64,000 bases of DNA from Pseudomonas rhizosphaerae (GCF_000761155.1 NZ_CP009533.1:1922001-1986000); one strand, 5' to 3'. Counted from the first letter of the stretch, positions 41,700-51,292 are shown. Notes: generated by a model not told the origin, from the sequence alone. A program made the numbers and translations.

Positions 41700-43985
41700 C
41701 TACTTGAGCACCAACAAGCGATAGACGCCCCCATCGTTTTCGATCCCATGGGTGTCGTGGGCAAAACCTGGAAAAGAGCGGTCGAAAGTCTCCAGCGCTT
41801 TCAGGTAGGCAAGCAGCGGCCCGTCAGCTGCGCCGGCGTGCTCGCCCGGCATCAGCAGGGGGATGCCGGGCGGGTAGGGCACGATGCCCGTCGCCACGAT
41901 GCGTCCGGCCGCAGCGTCCAGAGCCACCAGTTCCACTTCGTTGCGGACCAGCTTTTCGTAGGCTTGAACCGGGCTGAACTCGGCCTTGGGCAGCGTGCCG
42001 AACGCTGCGGACATGGCCGCCGTGGTGCGGTTCTCTTTCATTGCGGCGAAGATGTCTTGCGCCAGATCCCGCAAGCCCATGCCGCTGTATCGCTGCTGCG
42101 TGGCAGCGAGCAGGTCGGGCAGGCACAGTTCCAGCTCCAGGTTGGCGTCGTAGTCGCGCTTGAAGTCCAGCAACGCGTTCACCAGGGTGCCCCACTTGCC
42201 CTTGGTGATTCCGATGGAAAACAGGAAAAGCAGAGTGAAATCGGTGGTTTTTTCGACCACGATTCCCTGCCGACCCAGATACGCGCTGAGCACACAGGCC
42301 GGAATGCCGAAATCCAGAAGCTGGCCGTCGTCGCCCATGCCGGGGCTCAGAATCGATACCTTGATCGGATCGAGCATGCAGTAGCCGTCTTCGATGTCGC
42401 CGAAACCGTGCCAGACCTCGTTGGGGTGCAAGACCCAGCACTTCGGGTCGGACTTGAGCATGAGCGGGTCGACTTCATGGAAGGCGATGGCCGCCCCGCC
42501 GACCTGTATCACCGGCGGCTGCCAGCACGACACGAACCAGTCGCCGTTGGCGGCCATGTCGCTGTGCATCCGCGAGATCACCTGGCGAAAGGCGATGGCC
42601 TCTTCGATGGATTCGTTGGTCAGAATCTGCCCGCTCGGCGCTTCCATCATGGCCGAACTGACGTCGCACGAGGCCATGATCGCGTAGTTGGGCGAGGTCG
42701 AGGCATGCATCATGTACGACTCGTTGAAGCGTCCGTGGGGGATCGGGTTGCGCCCATTGCGCACATGGATCATCGACGCCTGGGACAGGGCGGCCAGCAA
42801 CTTGTGGGTGGATTGGGTGGCGAACACGGTAGGTTTGGACGCGTCGTGATCGTCCGGGCTGCCGTGCATGGCGAAGCGGTCCTTGTACAGCGGGTTGAAG
42901 CGCGCATAGCCATACCAGGCCTCGTCGAAGTGCAGGCGGTCGACGCTCTGCCCGAGCAGTTCCTCGACCCGCGTGACGTTATAGGTCAGGCCGTCGTAGG
43001 TGGAGTTAGTGACGATGGCGTGTACGGGCGTGGGGTCGATGTGCGGCTTGACCAGCGGGTTGCTGGCAATGGCGGCCTGCACCCCGGCGGCGCTCAACGT
43101 CTGCGGCAGGATCGGACCGATGATGCCGAAGCGGTTGCGCGTCGGCACCAGATAGGTCGGAATCGCCCCGGACAGCGTCATGGCATGCTCGGCGGACTTG
43201 TGGCAGTTGCGGTCGCACAGCGCGATCTGGTCGCGCGTGACGCTGGCCATCAGGATCACCCGGTTGGACATCGACGAACCGTTGGTGACGTAGTAGGTGC
43301 GATGAGCGCCGAACACCTTGGCCGCGTAGCGCTCGCCCTGGCCGATGGGGCCGCTGTGGTCGAGCAGCGAGCCCAGTTCGCCGACCGAGATGGACAGGTC
43401 GGAGCGCAACAGGTTTTCCCCGAAGAACTCATAGAACGCCCGGCCTGCCGTACTTTTCAGAAAGGCCGTGCCGCCGGCGTGCCCAGGGGTGTGCCAGGAG
43501 TATTCGTAGCTGCGGGCGAACTTGAGCAACGCGCCGAACATCGGCGGCAGCACCGCCTGACGATAGCGCTCAATGGCGGCCATGATCCGCCCACTGAGGA
43601 AGCGGCTGGTGTCTTCCGGCAGCCAGATGAAATCGTCGGCGTGCTGCATGACGATCAGCGGCACGTTGCCAGCGGTGCTGCGGTCACTGATCAGGAACAC
43701 CGGGACCCGCGTGTTGCGCTCGCGCAGGGTGGTCAGCAGGTCGATGCATTGCTGGTGGTCGTCGCTTTTGTCCATTTCCCAGCTGAGCAACACGCACTGG
43801 ATCGCAGGGTCGGTGCTCAGGATCGATTTGGCGTCGTCCAGACGCTCCGAGGTGATCACGCTGATGGAGCGCTCTTCCACATCGGCGATGAGCTGGATCA
43901 GTGCCCGACCGAACACGGTTCTCTTATCGGGCTGGGTGCTGATCAGCAAGGCGAGCATGCCCAGCAGGTTTCTATGGTCCGTCAT
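41700..43985 (-). CDS. Orn/Lys/Arg decarboxylase (inducible, AdiA/LdcA-like)
   Basis: A 761-residue fold-type-I PLP decarboxylase. An N-terminal receiver-like wing domain (about 1-135) is followed by WHTPGHAGGTAF, the SLLDHSGP loop, DRNCHKSAEH and the PLP Lys in ATQSTHKLLAALSQ. YGYARFNP and FLFSIGITKGKWGTL are closest by eye to arginine decarboxylase AdiA, while other parts resemble lysine decarboxylase. It overlaps the PotE-type antiporter by ATGA, so amino acid and polyamine exchange are coupled. Consumes a proton, giving acid tolerance. Substrate not settled. Confidence 0.88.
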   Translation of the reverse strand: MTDHRNLLGMLALLISTQPDKRTVFGRALIQLIADVEERSISVITSERLDDAKSILSTDPAIQCVLLSWEMDKSDDHQQCIDLLTTLRERNTRVPVFLISDRSTAGNVPLIVMQHADDFIWLPEDTSRFLSGRIMAAIERYRQAVLPPMFGALLKFARSYEYSWHTPGHAGGTAFLKSTAGRAFYEFFGENLLRSDLSISVGELGSLLDHSGPIGQGERYAAKVFGAHRTYYVTNGSSMSNRVILMASVTRDQIALCDRNCHKSAEHAMTLSGAIPTYLVPTRNRFGIIGPILPQTLSAAGVQAAIASNPLVKPHIDPTPVHAIVTNSTYDGLTYNVTRVEELLGQSVDRLHFDEAWYGYARFNPLYKDRFAMHGSPDDHDASKPTVFATQSTHKLLAALSQASMIHVRNGRNPIPHGRFNESYMMHASTSPNYAIMASCDVSSAMMEAPSGQILTNESIEEAIAFRQVISRMHSDMAANGDWFVSCWQPPVIQVGGAAIAFHEVDPLMLKSDPKCWVLHPNEVWHGFGDIEDGYCMLDPIKVSILSPGMGDDGQLLDFGIPACVLSAYLGRQGIVVEKTTDFTLLFLFSIGITKGKWGTLVNALLDFKRDYDANLELELCLPDLLAATQQRYSGMGLRDLAQDIFAAMKENRTTAAMSAAFGTLPKAEFSPVQAYEKLVRNEVELVALDAAAGRIVATGIVPYPPGIPLLMPGEHAGAADGPLLAYLKALETFDRSFPGFAHDTHGIENDGGVYRLLVLK

Positions 43986-45397
43986 GGTCGTGCCTCCGGT
44001 GCAGGGGTGTTCGATGTCGGGCTGGCCAGACTGTTCACGGGAATCGGCGTGCCGACGATGTGCTGGGCCGCGACGGTTTGCGTCGGGGCACTGTTGTTGA
44101 CCGCTTCCAGGCGGATCAGGCGGTTGTTGACGAAGCCGAACAGCGTGTAGCCGACGATGGTCGCCACGCCGCCGAGCATCAGCGCCTGGGCACCGGAGCT
44201 GTAGAGCGCGAGGTAACTGTAGGCCGCCGCGATCCCGGCCACGATGTTGGTCACCAGCGCCTTGTTGGCCGGCACATTGGAGACCTTCTGCAGCGTCATC
44301 AAGGTGGCCATCGACAGGATGTACGGCACCAGGTTGGTCACCACCGCCAGGTTCACCAGCGTGTCGAACTGCTTGGCCAGGTCCGGGCTGATGGTGAGCA
44401 AGGCCAGTGCCGTCTGGATCGCCAGCAGAATCAGCATGCTGATCACCGGCACACCATGCGCGTTGACCTTGGCGAAGATCGGCAGGAAGTAACCGGTGTC
44501 GGCCGAGCTCTTGAACACCTGGGCCACGGTGAACTGCCAGCCCAGCAGCGAACCGATGCAGGCCAAGACCATCAGGCCCATGACCAGGTTGCCGACCATC
44601 GGCGTGAACATCTTGGCGAACACCAGGCCGAATGGCGCCGTCGAGGACACCAGTTCGGCGTTGTCGACGATGCCGGCAATCACGTTGGTGGACACGATGT
44701 AGATCACCGCTGCGCCCAGGGTCCCGCCGAGCACGGCGATCGGCACGTTCCTTTCCGGATTCTCCACGGCATCGCCGTTGGCACACGCCGATTCCAGGCC
44801 GAGAAATGCCCACAACGTGATCGCCACCGACGCGCCGGCCGCTTCGTACCAGCGCATGTCGTAAGGGTTCCAGCCCGCCGCGTAGGTGCCGCTGTCGAAC
44901 CAGAACCAGCCCACCGTCGACACCAGTACCACGGGCGCGATCACACCCCAGACGGTTATGGCGCCGATCTTACCCGTCACGTTCGCGCCGCCGAAGTTGG
45001 CGAAGGTGGTGATCCACAACAGCGCGATGGTCGCCAGGCCGACCTGCAGCGAGCCCAGTTTGATATCGAACAACGTCTGGATATACCCGACCGCCGTGAT
45101 GCTGATCGCCACGTTGGCGATCAGCAGCGACAGCCCATAGGTGTAGTTGGTGATGTAGTTGCCCGATTTGCCGAAGGTATATTCTGCATAACCGCCCATG
45201 CCGCCGGTCTTGCGGCTGAGCATGCCGCAGCGGGCAAAGGCGTAGGCCAGGGCCAGGGAGCCGGTGGCGGTGATCAGCCAGGAGAGAATGGAAATGCCAC
45301 CCACCTCAGCGAGTTTGGTCGGCAGCAGCACGATGCCGGACCCCAGCATGTTGACGGCTGTCAGCATGGTCAGCTGACTCACACTCATCTTCTTCAT
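43982..45397 (-). CDS. potE: PotE-type amino acid / polyamine antiporter
   Basis: A 471-residue APC-superfamily transporter with 12 hydrophobic segments. Start MKKMSVSQLTML follows GGAG at eight bases; longer in-frame starts add a non-membrane stretch. Segments LGSGIVLLPTKLAEVG, GGMGGYAEYTFGKSGN and LWAFLGLESACANGDAVENP are nearly those of E. coli PotE. It would exchange a basic amino acid for the polyamine made by the decarboxylase. The last ~35 residues are a Pro/Ala/Thr tail not usual in PotE. Confidence 0.88.
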   Translation of the reverse strand: MKKMSVSQLTMLTAVNMLGSGIVLLPTKLAEVGGISILSWLITATGSLALAYAFARCGMLSRKTGGMGGYAEYTFGKSGNYITNYTYGLSLLIANVAISITAVGYIQTLFDIKLGSLQVGLATIALLWITTFANFGGANVTGKIGAITVWGVIAPVVLVSTVGWFWFDSGTYAAGWNPYDMRWYEAAGASVAITLWAFLGLESACANGDAVENPERNVPIAVLGGTLGAAVIYIVSTNVIAGIVDNAELVSSTAPFGLVFAKMFTPMVGNLVMGLMVLACIGSLLGWQFTVAQVFKSSADTGYFLPIFAKVNAHGVPVISMLILLAIQTALALLTISPDLAKQFDTLVNLAVVTNLVPYILSMATLMTLQKVSNVPANKALVTNIVAGIAAAYSYLALYSSGAQALMLGGVATIVGYTLFGFVNNRLIRLEAVNNSAPTQTVAAQHIVGTPIPVNSLASPTSNTPAPEARP

Positions 45398-45582
45398 GAC
45401 GGACACTCCATTGCCTGGATGATCAGAGAGGTCTTTAGCTATAGCAAAGATTGCAGAGAAGACAAGGCAGGGGGTGGGCGCAGTGGCCCTGATGCCGCTC
45501 GTCAAGTCGACGGCACTTCCAGCTTCAGGGCGATCTCCCACTAACAGGCGCGGATGAACCGCGTCACGAAAGGAGACATATC

Positions 45583-45789
45583 ATGGTCGAAGACAACAAC
45601 CACCCGCAGAATCCGTATCCAGGGCCGGCCGAGCCCGGTAGCGGGGAAGAGGGCTACCCTGATATCCATGATGAGCACGATGATGATCAGGATGGCTCGC
45701 CAGGCAACAAGGCGGTAGACGAACCAGACACCGGGACCAATCCGCCGGTGGATGAAGACGAAGAGCCTTCTCCAGGCAACCGTCTCTAA
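45583..45789 (+). CDS. Small acidic disordered protein (68 aa)
   Basis: Begins MVEDNNHPQNPYPGP behind a strong AAAGGAGACATATC. Rich in Asp, Glu, Pro, Gly; no fold expected. A comparable small acidic protein lies at 46882. Conserved small proteins of this kind occur in pseudomonads; function unknown. Confidence 0.7.
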   Translation: MVEDNNHPQNPYPGPAEPGSGEEGYPDIHDEHDDDQDGSPGNKAVDEPDTGTNPPVDEDEEPSPGNRL

Positions 45790-45850
45790 ACGCTACGCGT
45801 AACGCCGCAGCAGACCTGCACCCTGCCATGCGCGGGGTGCATATCCCCAG

Positions 45851-45894
45851 TTATCCCCCAGTTATCAGATCGGTTATCCAATCCGTTATCAGAT
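45851..45894. repeat. Helically phased TTATC array
   Basis: Four TTATC motifs at 45851, 45862, 45874 and 45886, spaced 11-12 bases; two continue TTATCAGAT. TTATCC elements are DnaA-box-like (TTATCCACA consensus) but not exact. It could be a protein-binding array. Confidence 0.55.
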
Positions 45895-45906
45895 CCAATC
45901 GCCGGT

Positions 45907-46239
45907 TCAGCCGTCGTGCAAGCCGTGCAGTTGCATGTACTCGTCCCACGGCATCCCGGCCATCTCGGCGACTTCCTTGTGCACTTTAAGACGTTGCGCC
46001 TTGAATTCTTCCGGCGTGGCAGCCGTGAGCTGCAGGGTCAGCTCCCAGGCGAACAGGCCTTGCGCATCGGCGGCTTCCTCGAATGCCTCGTGCAGGCGTT
46101 CGGCGCGGTATTCTGCGATGCTCAGCCCGGCCGCACGTGCGGCCAGGGGGTTGAGGCCGTCCAGCTCCGTTTGCAGCTCGGCATGCTCTTCGAGGAAACG
46201 GTCCAGTGCGGCCTGGTGACGCGAATCGGGTTCTGCCAT
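45907..46239 (-). CDS. DUF6388-like protein
   Basis: A 110-residue acidic, helical protein. Start MAEPDSRHQAAL has GAAGG upstream; a longer reading is possible but lacks a ribosome site. Segments GLSIAEYRAERLHEAF, LFAWELTLQL and EMAGMPWDEYMQLHGL match a protein family common in Pseudomonas that I recall as DUF6388. Function unknown. Confidence 0.75.
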   Translation of the reverse strand: MAEPDSRHQAALDRFLEEHAELQTELDGLNPLAARAAGLSIAEYRAERLHEAFEEAADAQGLFAWELTLQLTAATPEEFKAQRLKVHKEVAEMAGMPWDEYMQLHGLHDG

Positions 46240-46421
46240 GGGGCCTTCGATCAGTGTTGGGTAGGCTTCGATTGTGCAGCCCCGAATCGATCCAGGCAAT
46301 GCCGGCTGCAGGGCAGAGCGGTGATCGAGCGCTGGCAGCTTGCAGCGCGCAATTGCGCAGTGATGATGCCGAGGGCGTGCCGCAGTGCTACATTCGCGCT
46401 TTGACTGGAATGGAAACGACG

Positions 46422-46769
46422 ATGCGGATCATCGCTGCAGCACTTGGCTTGTGCGTACTCACCGGTTGCACAGGCATCAACATGAAACAGGCGCGCAGCG
46501 GTGCGCCGGTGCAATCCGTCACTTCGCAAAAGCCTGCGCAGAAGATTGCCCAGTGCGTGCAATTTAGCTGGCAGGACGAAGCCATGTTCGGTGTCATGAC
46601 CGATGCTTCCACCGAAGCCAGCGACGGCGGCTACACGGTCTTCACGCCTGCGGCAACCTACTTTGCCGACATCCGTCCACGCGGCGCCGGGAGCGTGGTG
46701 AGCTTCTATGCCCGCGAGCAGGGCGAGGTCGCCACGCGCCGCCTGGCATCCCTGGCCACCTGCCTCTGA
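46422..46769 (+). CDS. Small lipoprotein, host relative of the prophage lipoprotein
   Basis: A 115-residue protein with lipobox VLTGC (Cys16) after MRIIAAALGL. The mature part has QCVQFSWQDEA, GYTVFTPAATYFADI and a terminal TCL. The same order (Cys-Val, Trp, GY, DI, GSxV, terminal Cys-Leu) is seen in the phage-encoded protein at 17684. An ATG four codons earlier is also open. Location probably outer membrane, since no Asp follows the Cys. Function unknown. Confidence 0.8.
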   Translation: MRIIAAALGLCVLTGCTGINMKQARSGAPVQSVTSQKPAQKIAQCVQFSWQDEAMFGVMTDASTEASDGGYTVFTPAATYFADIRPRGAGSVVSFYAREQGEVATRRLASLATCL

Positions 46770-46881
46770 GCGCAAAAAAGCGTCTTCCCACAGGCAAAAT
46801 AATCTGCACCCCCGCGCCGCTGCTGCGTCTCATGCCATGAACCCGTTCATGCAATGAAACCCTGTGCTTAGTGAGGATGAT

Positions 46882-47100
46882 ATGGCACCCAGCAGTTCGA
46901 CGCAGATTCCCGACCCTTTGGATCGTCCGAACGATCCCGTCGCTCCCGAACCCTATGCCGAGGGCAAGCCCGACGAGGACGTACGTCCGGGCGATGAAAC
47001 TCTGTCGCCCGTGCCTATGGACAGTGACCCGGAAGTGGACCCCCGCCAGGTACGCACCCAGACCGGCGAGCCGGACATCAGCCCAGACGACCCTGCCTGA
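46882..47100 (+). CDS. Small acidic Pro-rich protein (72 aa)
   Basis: Begins MAPSSSTQIPDPLDRP after GTGAGGATGAT. Asp/Pro/Glu-rich, disordered. Ends three bases before the convergent autotransporter gene. Comparable in style to the protein at 45583. Function unknown. Confidence 0.65.
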   Translation: MAPSSSTQIPDPLDRPNDPVAPEPYAEGKPDEDVRPGDETLSPVPMDSDPEVDPRQVRTQTGEPDISPDDPA

Positions 47101-47102
47101 CG

Positions 47103-49934
47103 CTACCAGCTGATTCGCAACCCCAGGCTGCCCTGCAGGCTTTCCTGGGGTTGGGAGTCCAGGCTTCGGGCGTAGTCGGTGTCGAGGTACACGCTGACAT
47201 CGTCGCTGAGCCTTGCGGTGAGTCCCAAGCCCAACTGGGCCTGCGTTGCCCGGTGCCGCGTGTGCAGGGTATCGCGGTCATCGAAGGTCACGGCGTCTTC
47301 ACCCTGTAAGGTGTGCCAGACGTTGGCTCGCACGGAAGGCTCCAGCGGCAGGCTGCCCACGCGATATTCGCCCTTCAAACGCACGCCCAACCTGGCTCGC
47401 CAATAAGGTTCGCTGTCGAATGCAATCTCGGAGACGGGGTCGCGCGCTGTGTCCAGCGAGTTTTTCTGCCCGATCACCTGTGCTTGCGGCTCCAGCATCC
47501 ACTGTCTGGAGAGCATGATCGGGTAGCCGCCTTCCACGGAAACGGCGATGCCCTGGCCGTCGAGGTCGAGGGTGTAGCCCCGCTCGGAACGGCTGCGCCC
47601 GTCGAAGCGGGTGCCCATTGCCACGACGTCCAGGTAACCTCCGGCCGGGCTTACCAGCGTCCAATAGGCGCCGAGGCTGTCGGCGCGCAAGCGGATGTCA
47701 CCCGAAGGGGTGTCGTCGAATCCCAGGGCGAAACCGCGTACCTTGCCGTCCAGGCGTGAGTGTCCGACGAACAGGCCGGCATGCTGGCGATAGCCGTTGT
47801 CGCCCAGAGCAGCGAACAGGTCGTGGCCCACCTGGTAACCGCTGATGTTGCTGCTCAAGCTCGGCGCTGCCGAGCCGGCCCATTTCTGTCGGCCATGGCT
47901 GCCGAAGGTTCGCGCCCACCCCGCCGCCAACGCGCCGCGTTCCTTGAGCAGGCTCTGTTCGCCATGGCGTTGGTGAAAGCTGCCCAGGCTGTCCAGCGCC
48001 AGCAACGCGGCCGCTGGGGGCACGGCGCTGTAGGCAGGGACTTCTATCCGGTACAGCAGGATGCTTTGGCCGGGAATCGCCGGCGGCAGGCCTGGCGTGC
48101 CAACTGCAGCGATGGGTCCAGACGGCGCCGGTGCGGGCTCGGGGGGTTGCGGCTGTACGGGAGGCGGCGGCACGACCAGGTCGACCTGGGGGGGCTCAGG
48201 CGGCTCGCCGCTCGGGGGCGTTACCGGCGACGGCTCGTTCACGGGCGGCTCCGCTATGGGGGGCTCGACTATCGGTGGTTCCACTGTCGGCGGCTGCACT
48301 ACTGGCGGTTCGACTACAGGCGGTTCAACGACAGGTGGGTCGACGATCGGTGGTTCGACCACAGGCGGCTCAACGACGGGCGGCTCCACCACAGGTGGCT
48401 CGATCACTGGCGGTGGCGGGATGACGGGCGCCACGGACGAACGCAAGAACCAGCTGTTCTCGCTGCCCGCCGTCACGCCGCCCTTGAACAGGTAATACTG
48501 ATAGGCCCCCACCGAGAGGTTGTTGGCCAAGGTAAATGCGCCATCGCTGCTGGTCGCACCCTGGGTGGCTTCAACCAGGGGAATGCCGTTCGCGGCGGTC
48601 AGTGCGCCCTGGCCGTCGAGGTTGTCGACGGTGATCGCCGTGCTGCCACTGATCGTGCCTTGGGCGACGATCAGCCGGTCGGAAGGGGCGTCGTCTGCGC
48701 CCAACACGCTTTGCAGCTTTAAGCGCGCGTCGTTGCCCACGTAGTTGCCGATGATGGTCAGCCGATCGCCCGCCTGGGCCCCGCTGCGGGTCAGATCGAT
48801 CGATCCGGCGTTGTTCACCGTGACTGTCTGCCCGGCCACTATCGGCCCCACCGACCCCTGTGTGGCGCCCAGCGTGCTGGTGCGGTCGAGGGTGAGCAGG
48901 CCACTGCCCAGGGGCGTCGAGTCGTCGGCCAGGCTCAGGCGATCGGCAAGGTCCAGCACCGAGCCGTTGTTCAGGTTGATCGTTTCCCAGTAGCTGTACC
49001 GCGCGCCGCCCGTGGCGCGGCTGTTGTCGAAAGTCAGCGTATCAACACCGGCATCACCGTAGATCAGGTTGGGTGACGCCAGTTGCGCATCGGAGAGATT
49101 GCTCAGCAGCGCCGTGTCATTGCCGGGGCCCAGGCTGACGGTGCCATGAATCAGGCCCCCATCGCGCCAGATGAAGCGGTCGTCACCGAAGCTGAGCAAG
49201 ACGTTGCCACCGATGTCGCCGCCGCTCACGGTCACCTGGTCGGTGCCGCCGCTGACGCTGATGTTGCCACCGATGCTGCCAGCCGACACCGTAATGGTGT
49301 CGTTGCCGAAGCCGGCCACCAGGTTGCCGTTGATACGGCCGCCGGACAGTTCGAACAGGTTGTTGTCCAGCTTCATGTCGACCCGGCCGATGGTCCCCCC
49401 GCTCATGCGCGCGATGTCGCCGTCCTCGAAGGCGCCGACGATCGTGCCGTCGGTCATTAGGAAAGTGTCAAGCCCGTCACCTTGGCTCAGCGACTGGATC
49501 TGCCCGCCACGCATGATGAAGCTGTCGATGCCGCTGCCCTGGCTGACCGCACCGCTGACGATGCCGCCGGTCATCTCCAGCACATCGGCGCCATCACCCT
49601 GTGCCAGGGAAAACAGCCGCCCACCGCCGAAGAACACAGTGTCAGCGCCCGCGCCGGTGTTCATGGCGCCGCCAACGCTGCCCGAGTGGATCCGCACAGC
49701 GTCTTGGCCGGGGCCGAAATCGACCGGTCCGGTGATGCTGCCCGTGCCATCGACGGGCAGGGTGAGGCTGTTGTCGCCCAGCAGGTCGGAAAGCGCCGGC
49801 GCGGTTCCACTGTCGCACACATAGGCATCATTGCCCACGCCGGGGGCGAATGCGCAATCTGCCAGCACCTGGTCGCTTGGCACTATCAAAGCGGTCAACA
49901 AGCCGGTGCGCATGAGTAACGCATTGGTATTCAT
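47103..49934 (-). CDS. Autotransporter with beta-helical passenger
   Basis: A 943-residue type V secreted protein. The start MNTNALLMRTG has GGGAG at six bases and yields a signal peptide ending near VLA-D (about residue 24); a longer in-frame reading would bury it. The passenger (to about 500) has repeats of the type MxGGxI-x(n)-GxGxDxF, as in beta helices. A Pro-Glu-Val linker made of PPVVE units follows. The C-terminal ~280 residues form a 12-strand barrel ending GSLGLRISW, with the aromatic last residue used by Bam. Adhesion role inferred. Confidence 0.9.
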   Translation of the reverse strand: MNTNALLMRTGLLTALIVPSDQVLADCAFAPGVGNDAYVCDSGTAPALSDLLGDNSLTLPVDGTGSITGPVDFGPGQDAVRIHSGSVGGAMNTGAGADTVFFGGGRLFSLAQGDGADVLEMTGGIVSGAVSQGSGIDSFIMRGGQIQSLSQGDGLDTFLMTDGTIVGAFEDGDIARMSGGTIGRVDMKLDNNLFELSGGRINGNLVAGFGNDTITVSAGSIGGNISVSGGTDQVTVSGGDIGGNVLLSFGDDRFIWRDGGLIHGTVSLGPGNDTALLSNLSDAQLASPNLIYGDAGVDTLTFDNSRATGGARYSYWETINLNNGSVLDLADRLSLADDSTPLGSGLLTLDRTSTLGATQGSVGPIVAGQTVTVNNAGSIDLTRSGAQAGDRLTIIGNYVGNDARLKLQSVLGADDAPSDRLIVAQGTISGSTAITVDNLDGQGALTAANGIPLVEATQGATSSDGAFTLANNLSVGAYQYYLFKGGVTAGSENSWFLRSSVAPVIPPPPVIEPPVVEPPVVEPPVVEPPIVDPPVVEPPVVEPPVVQPPTVEPPIVEPPIAEPPVNEPSPVTPPSGEPPEPPQVDLVVPPPPVQPQPPEPAPAPSGPIAAVGTPGLPPAIPGQSILLYRIEVPAYSAVPPAAALLALDSLGSFHQRHGEQSLLKERGALAAGWARTFGSHGRQKWAGSAAPSLSSNISGYQVGHDLFAALGDNGYRQHAGLFVGHSRLDGKVRGFALGFDDTPSGDIRLRADSLGAYWTLVSPAGGYLDVVAMGTRFDGRSRSERGYTLDLDGQGIAVSVEGGYPIMLSRQWMLEPQAQVIGQKNSLDTARDPVSEIAFDSEPYWRARLGVRLKGEYRVGSLPLEPSVRANVWHTLQGEDAVTFDDRDTLHTRHRATQAQLGLGLTARLSDDVSVYLDTDYARSLDSQPQESLQGSLGLRISW
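48241..48420 (-). repeat. 15-bp repeat array encoding PPVVE linker
   Basis: About twelve diverged 15-base units inside the autotransporter gene, each encoding a five-residue Pro-Pro-x-x-Glu unit. Unit loss or gain keeps frame and would change the passenger's distance from the cell. Confidence 0.85.
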
Positions 49935-50078
49935 CGGCAACTCCCGCAAGCACTCGCGCAGCCGAACCGGACGCGATGAGCGTTCGGGCGGTCGATGGAA
50001 ACATGCAATGCAACGAGTGTAGTCGAGGGAGATTGAAAGTTGAGGCAGAAAGCAACTTTGCAAGAAGTTATTCAATAA

Positions 50079-50112
50079 CGGCCGCGATGAAAATTATTGT
50101 TCATCGTGGCCG
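50079..50112 (-). terminator. Hairpin downstream of ku
   Basis: A 13-bp stem (CGGCCGCGATGAA / TTCATCGTGGCCG, one G-T wobble) with an 8-base loop. It lies behind ku on the minus strand; the following tail is only weakly T-rich (TTATTG). Confidence 0.5.
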
Positions 50113-50161
50113 CTGTTACATAGTAGATATCAAATAACTGTTGTAGATAAGTTGGTCAGGT

Positions 50162-51040
50162 TCACGAAGCCTTGCGCGGGCGGCGTCTGGCTGGCGCTTT
50201 TTTCGGGGCAGTCTTGGCTTTTGCCGGTTTGGACTTCGAAGCGGCAGAAGGCTTGCCGGCCAGGCTGCGCTTGAGCAGTTCGGTCAGGTCGATAACGTCC
50301 GCCGTCTGGCGTGATTCTTGACCCGCCTCGGTTTCCACGTCTTCGATCTCACCCTTGTTGGCCTTCTTCTCGACCAACGCCATGATCTTCTGTTCGAACT
50401 TGTCGACGTACTCTTCCGGCTGCCAATCGCCACTCATGTCTTCGACCAGACGCTTGGCCATGTCCAGTTCTTTCTTGGTCAGTTCGGGTTTCTTGACTTC
50501 TTTGCCCAGCTCCAGAATGTCCAGGTCACGCACTTCCGACGGCCAGCGCAACTTGACCATCACCAGCGCGCCGTCAAGTGGCATGAGCGCAGCCAGGTAT
50601 TGGCGGGTGTGCAGTACGACCAGTGCAAGTGCAACTTTCTTGGTGCTGATCAGTGTTTCGCGCAGCAAGGCATACACTTTCTCGCCACGGCGATCCGGGG
50701 CCAGGAAGTAGGGCGTATCGATGTTGGGCAAGGGAATCTGGGTGCGGTCGACGAAAGAGAAAATGTCGATGGTCTGGGTCGAGACCGGGTGGGCAGCGCG
50801 GATTTCATCTTCGCTCAGCACGACGTAGCGACCTTTCTCGTACTGGACACCCTTGACGATGTTTTCCTTGTCCATTTCCTTGCCGGTCTTCTTGTTGATG
50901 CGCTTGTAGCCGACCGGGTCCATGCTGCGTTTGTCCAGCCAGTCGAAGTCCACGCCTTGGGACGCGGTGGCGGAGACCAATGCCACGGGAATGTGAACCA
51001 GACCGAAACTGATCGCGCCTTTCCAGATTGCTCTTGCCAT
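50162..51040 (-). CDS. ku: Ku protein for non-homologous end joining
   Basis: A 292-residue bacterial Ku starting MARAIWKGAISFGLVHIPVAL. The beta-barrel ring core (MDPVGYKRINKKTG, PYFLAPDRRGEKVYALL) is intact. After about residue 250 there is a basic Lys/Ala/Pro tail, as in many Ku proteins that bind ends and recruit LigD. No ligD is in the window. It binds DNA ends as a homodimer. Confidence 0.95.
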   Translation of the reverse strand: MARAIWKGAISFGLVHIPVALVSATASQGVDFDWLDKRSMDPVGYKRINKKTGKEMDKENIVKGVQYEKGRYVVLSEDEIRAAHPVSTQTIDIFSFVDRTQIPLPNIDTPYFLAPDRRGEKVYALLRETLISTKKVALALVVLHTRQYLAALMPLDGALVMVKLRWPSEVRDLDILELGKEVKKPELTKKELDMAKRLVEDMSGDWQPEEYVDKFEQKIMALVEKKANKGEIEDVETEAGQESRQTADVIDLTELLKRSLAGKPSAASKSKPAKAKTAPKKAPARRRPRKAS

Positions 51041-51292
51041 GGTGAAGGGTGCTCCTGCGCGGTGTGTCTGCAGGTGACATTCGAGGCCTTGGCAAAGTTT
51101 CAATGGGCAGACGCTATGCAATTTGCAACGGCAGTGCACCATGATCTTGCACATTGCACGATCGGCAGCTTGCTGTTCTACGCTAACTCATTGATTGGTA
51201 TGGAAGCGGTTGTGGTGCACAGTGGGCATGAAAGGTGCACTGTCTTCGAGCAAACCCGATGTCAGGGATAAGACCAAGAATGGAGTGTCATC

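Noticed and set aside
41376..44150. Very long plus-strand open frame (about 924 codons)
   Set aside because: Antisense to the decarboxylase and kinase genes, His/Gln/Arg-rich composition, no domains; a high-GC shadow frame.
44060..45544. Plus-strand open frame of about 494 codons
   Set aside because: Antisense to the PotE-type gene, which is a clear family member; composition is of a shadow.
45851..45894. Replication origin
   Set aside because: DnaA-like matches are incomplete, there is no AT-rich unwinding element or dnaA/dnaN context.
48241..48420. CRISPR-like regular repeats
   Set aside because: Units are 15 bp, in frame and contiguous, with no spacers; they encode a protein linker.
48061..48495. 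Gly-Ser-Thr repeat protein on the plus strand
   Set aside because: Reverse reading of the autotransporter Pro-Glu linker repeats.
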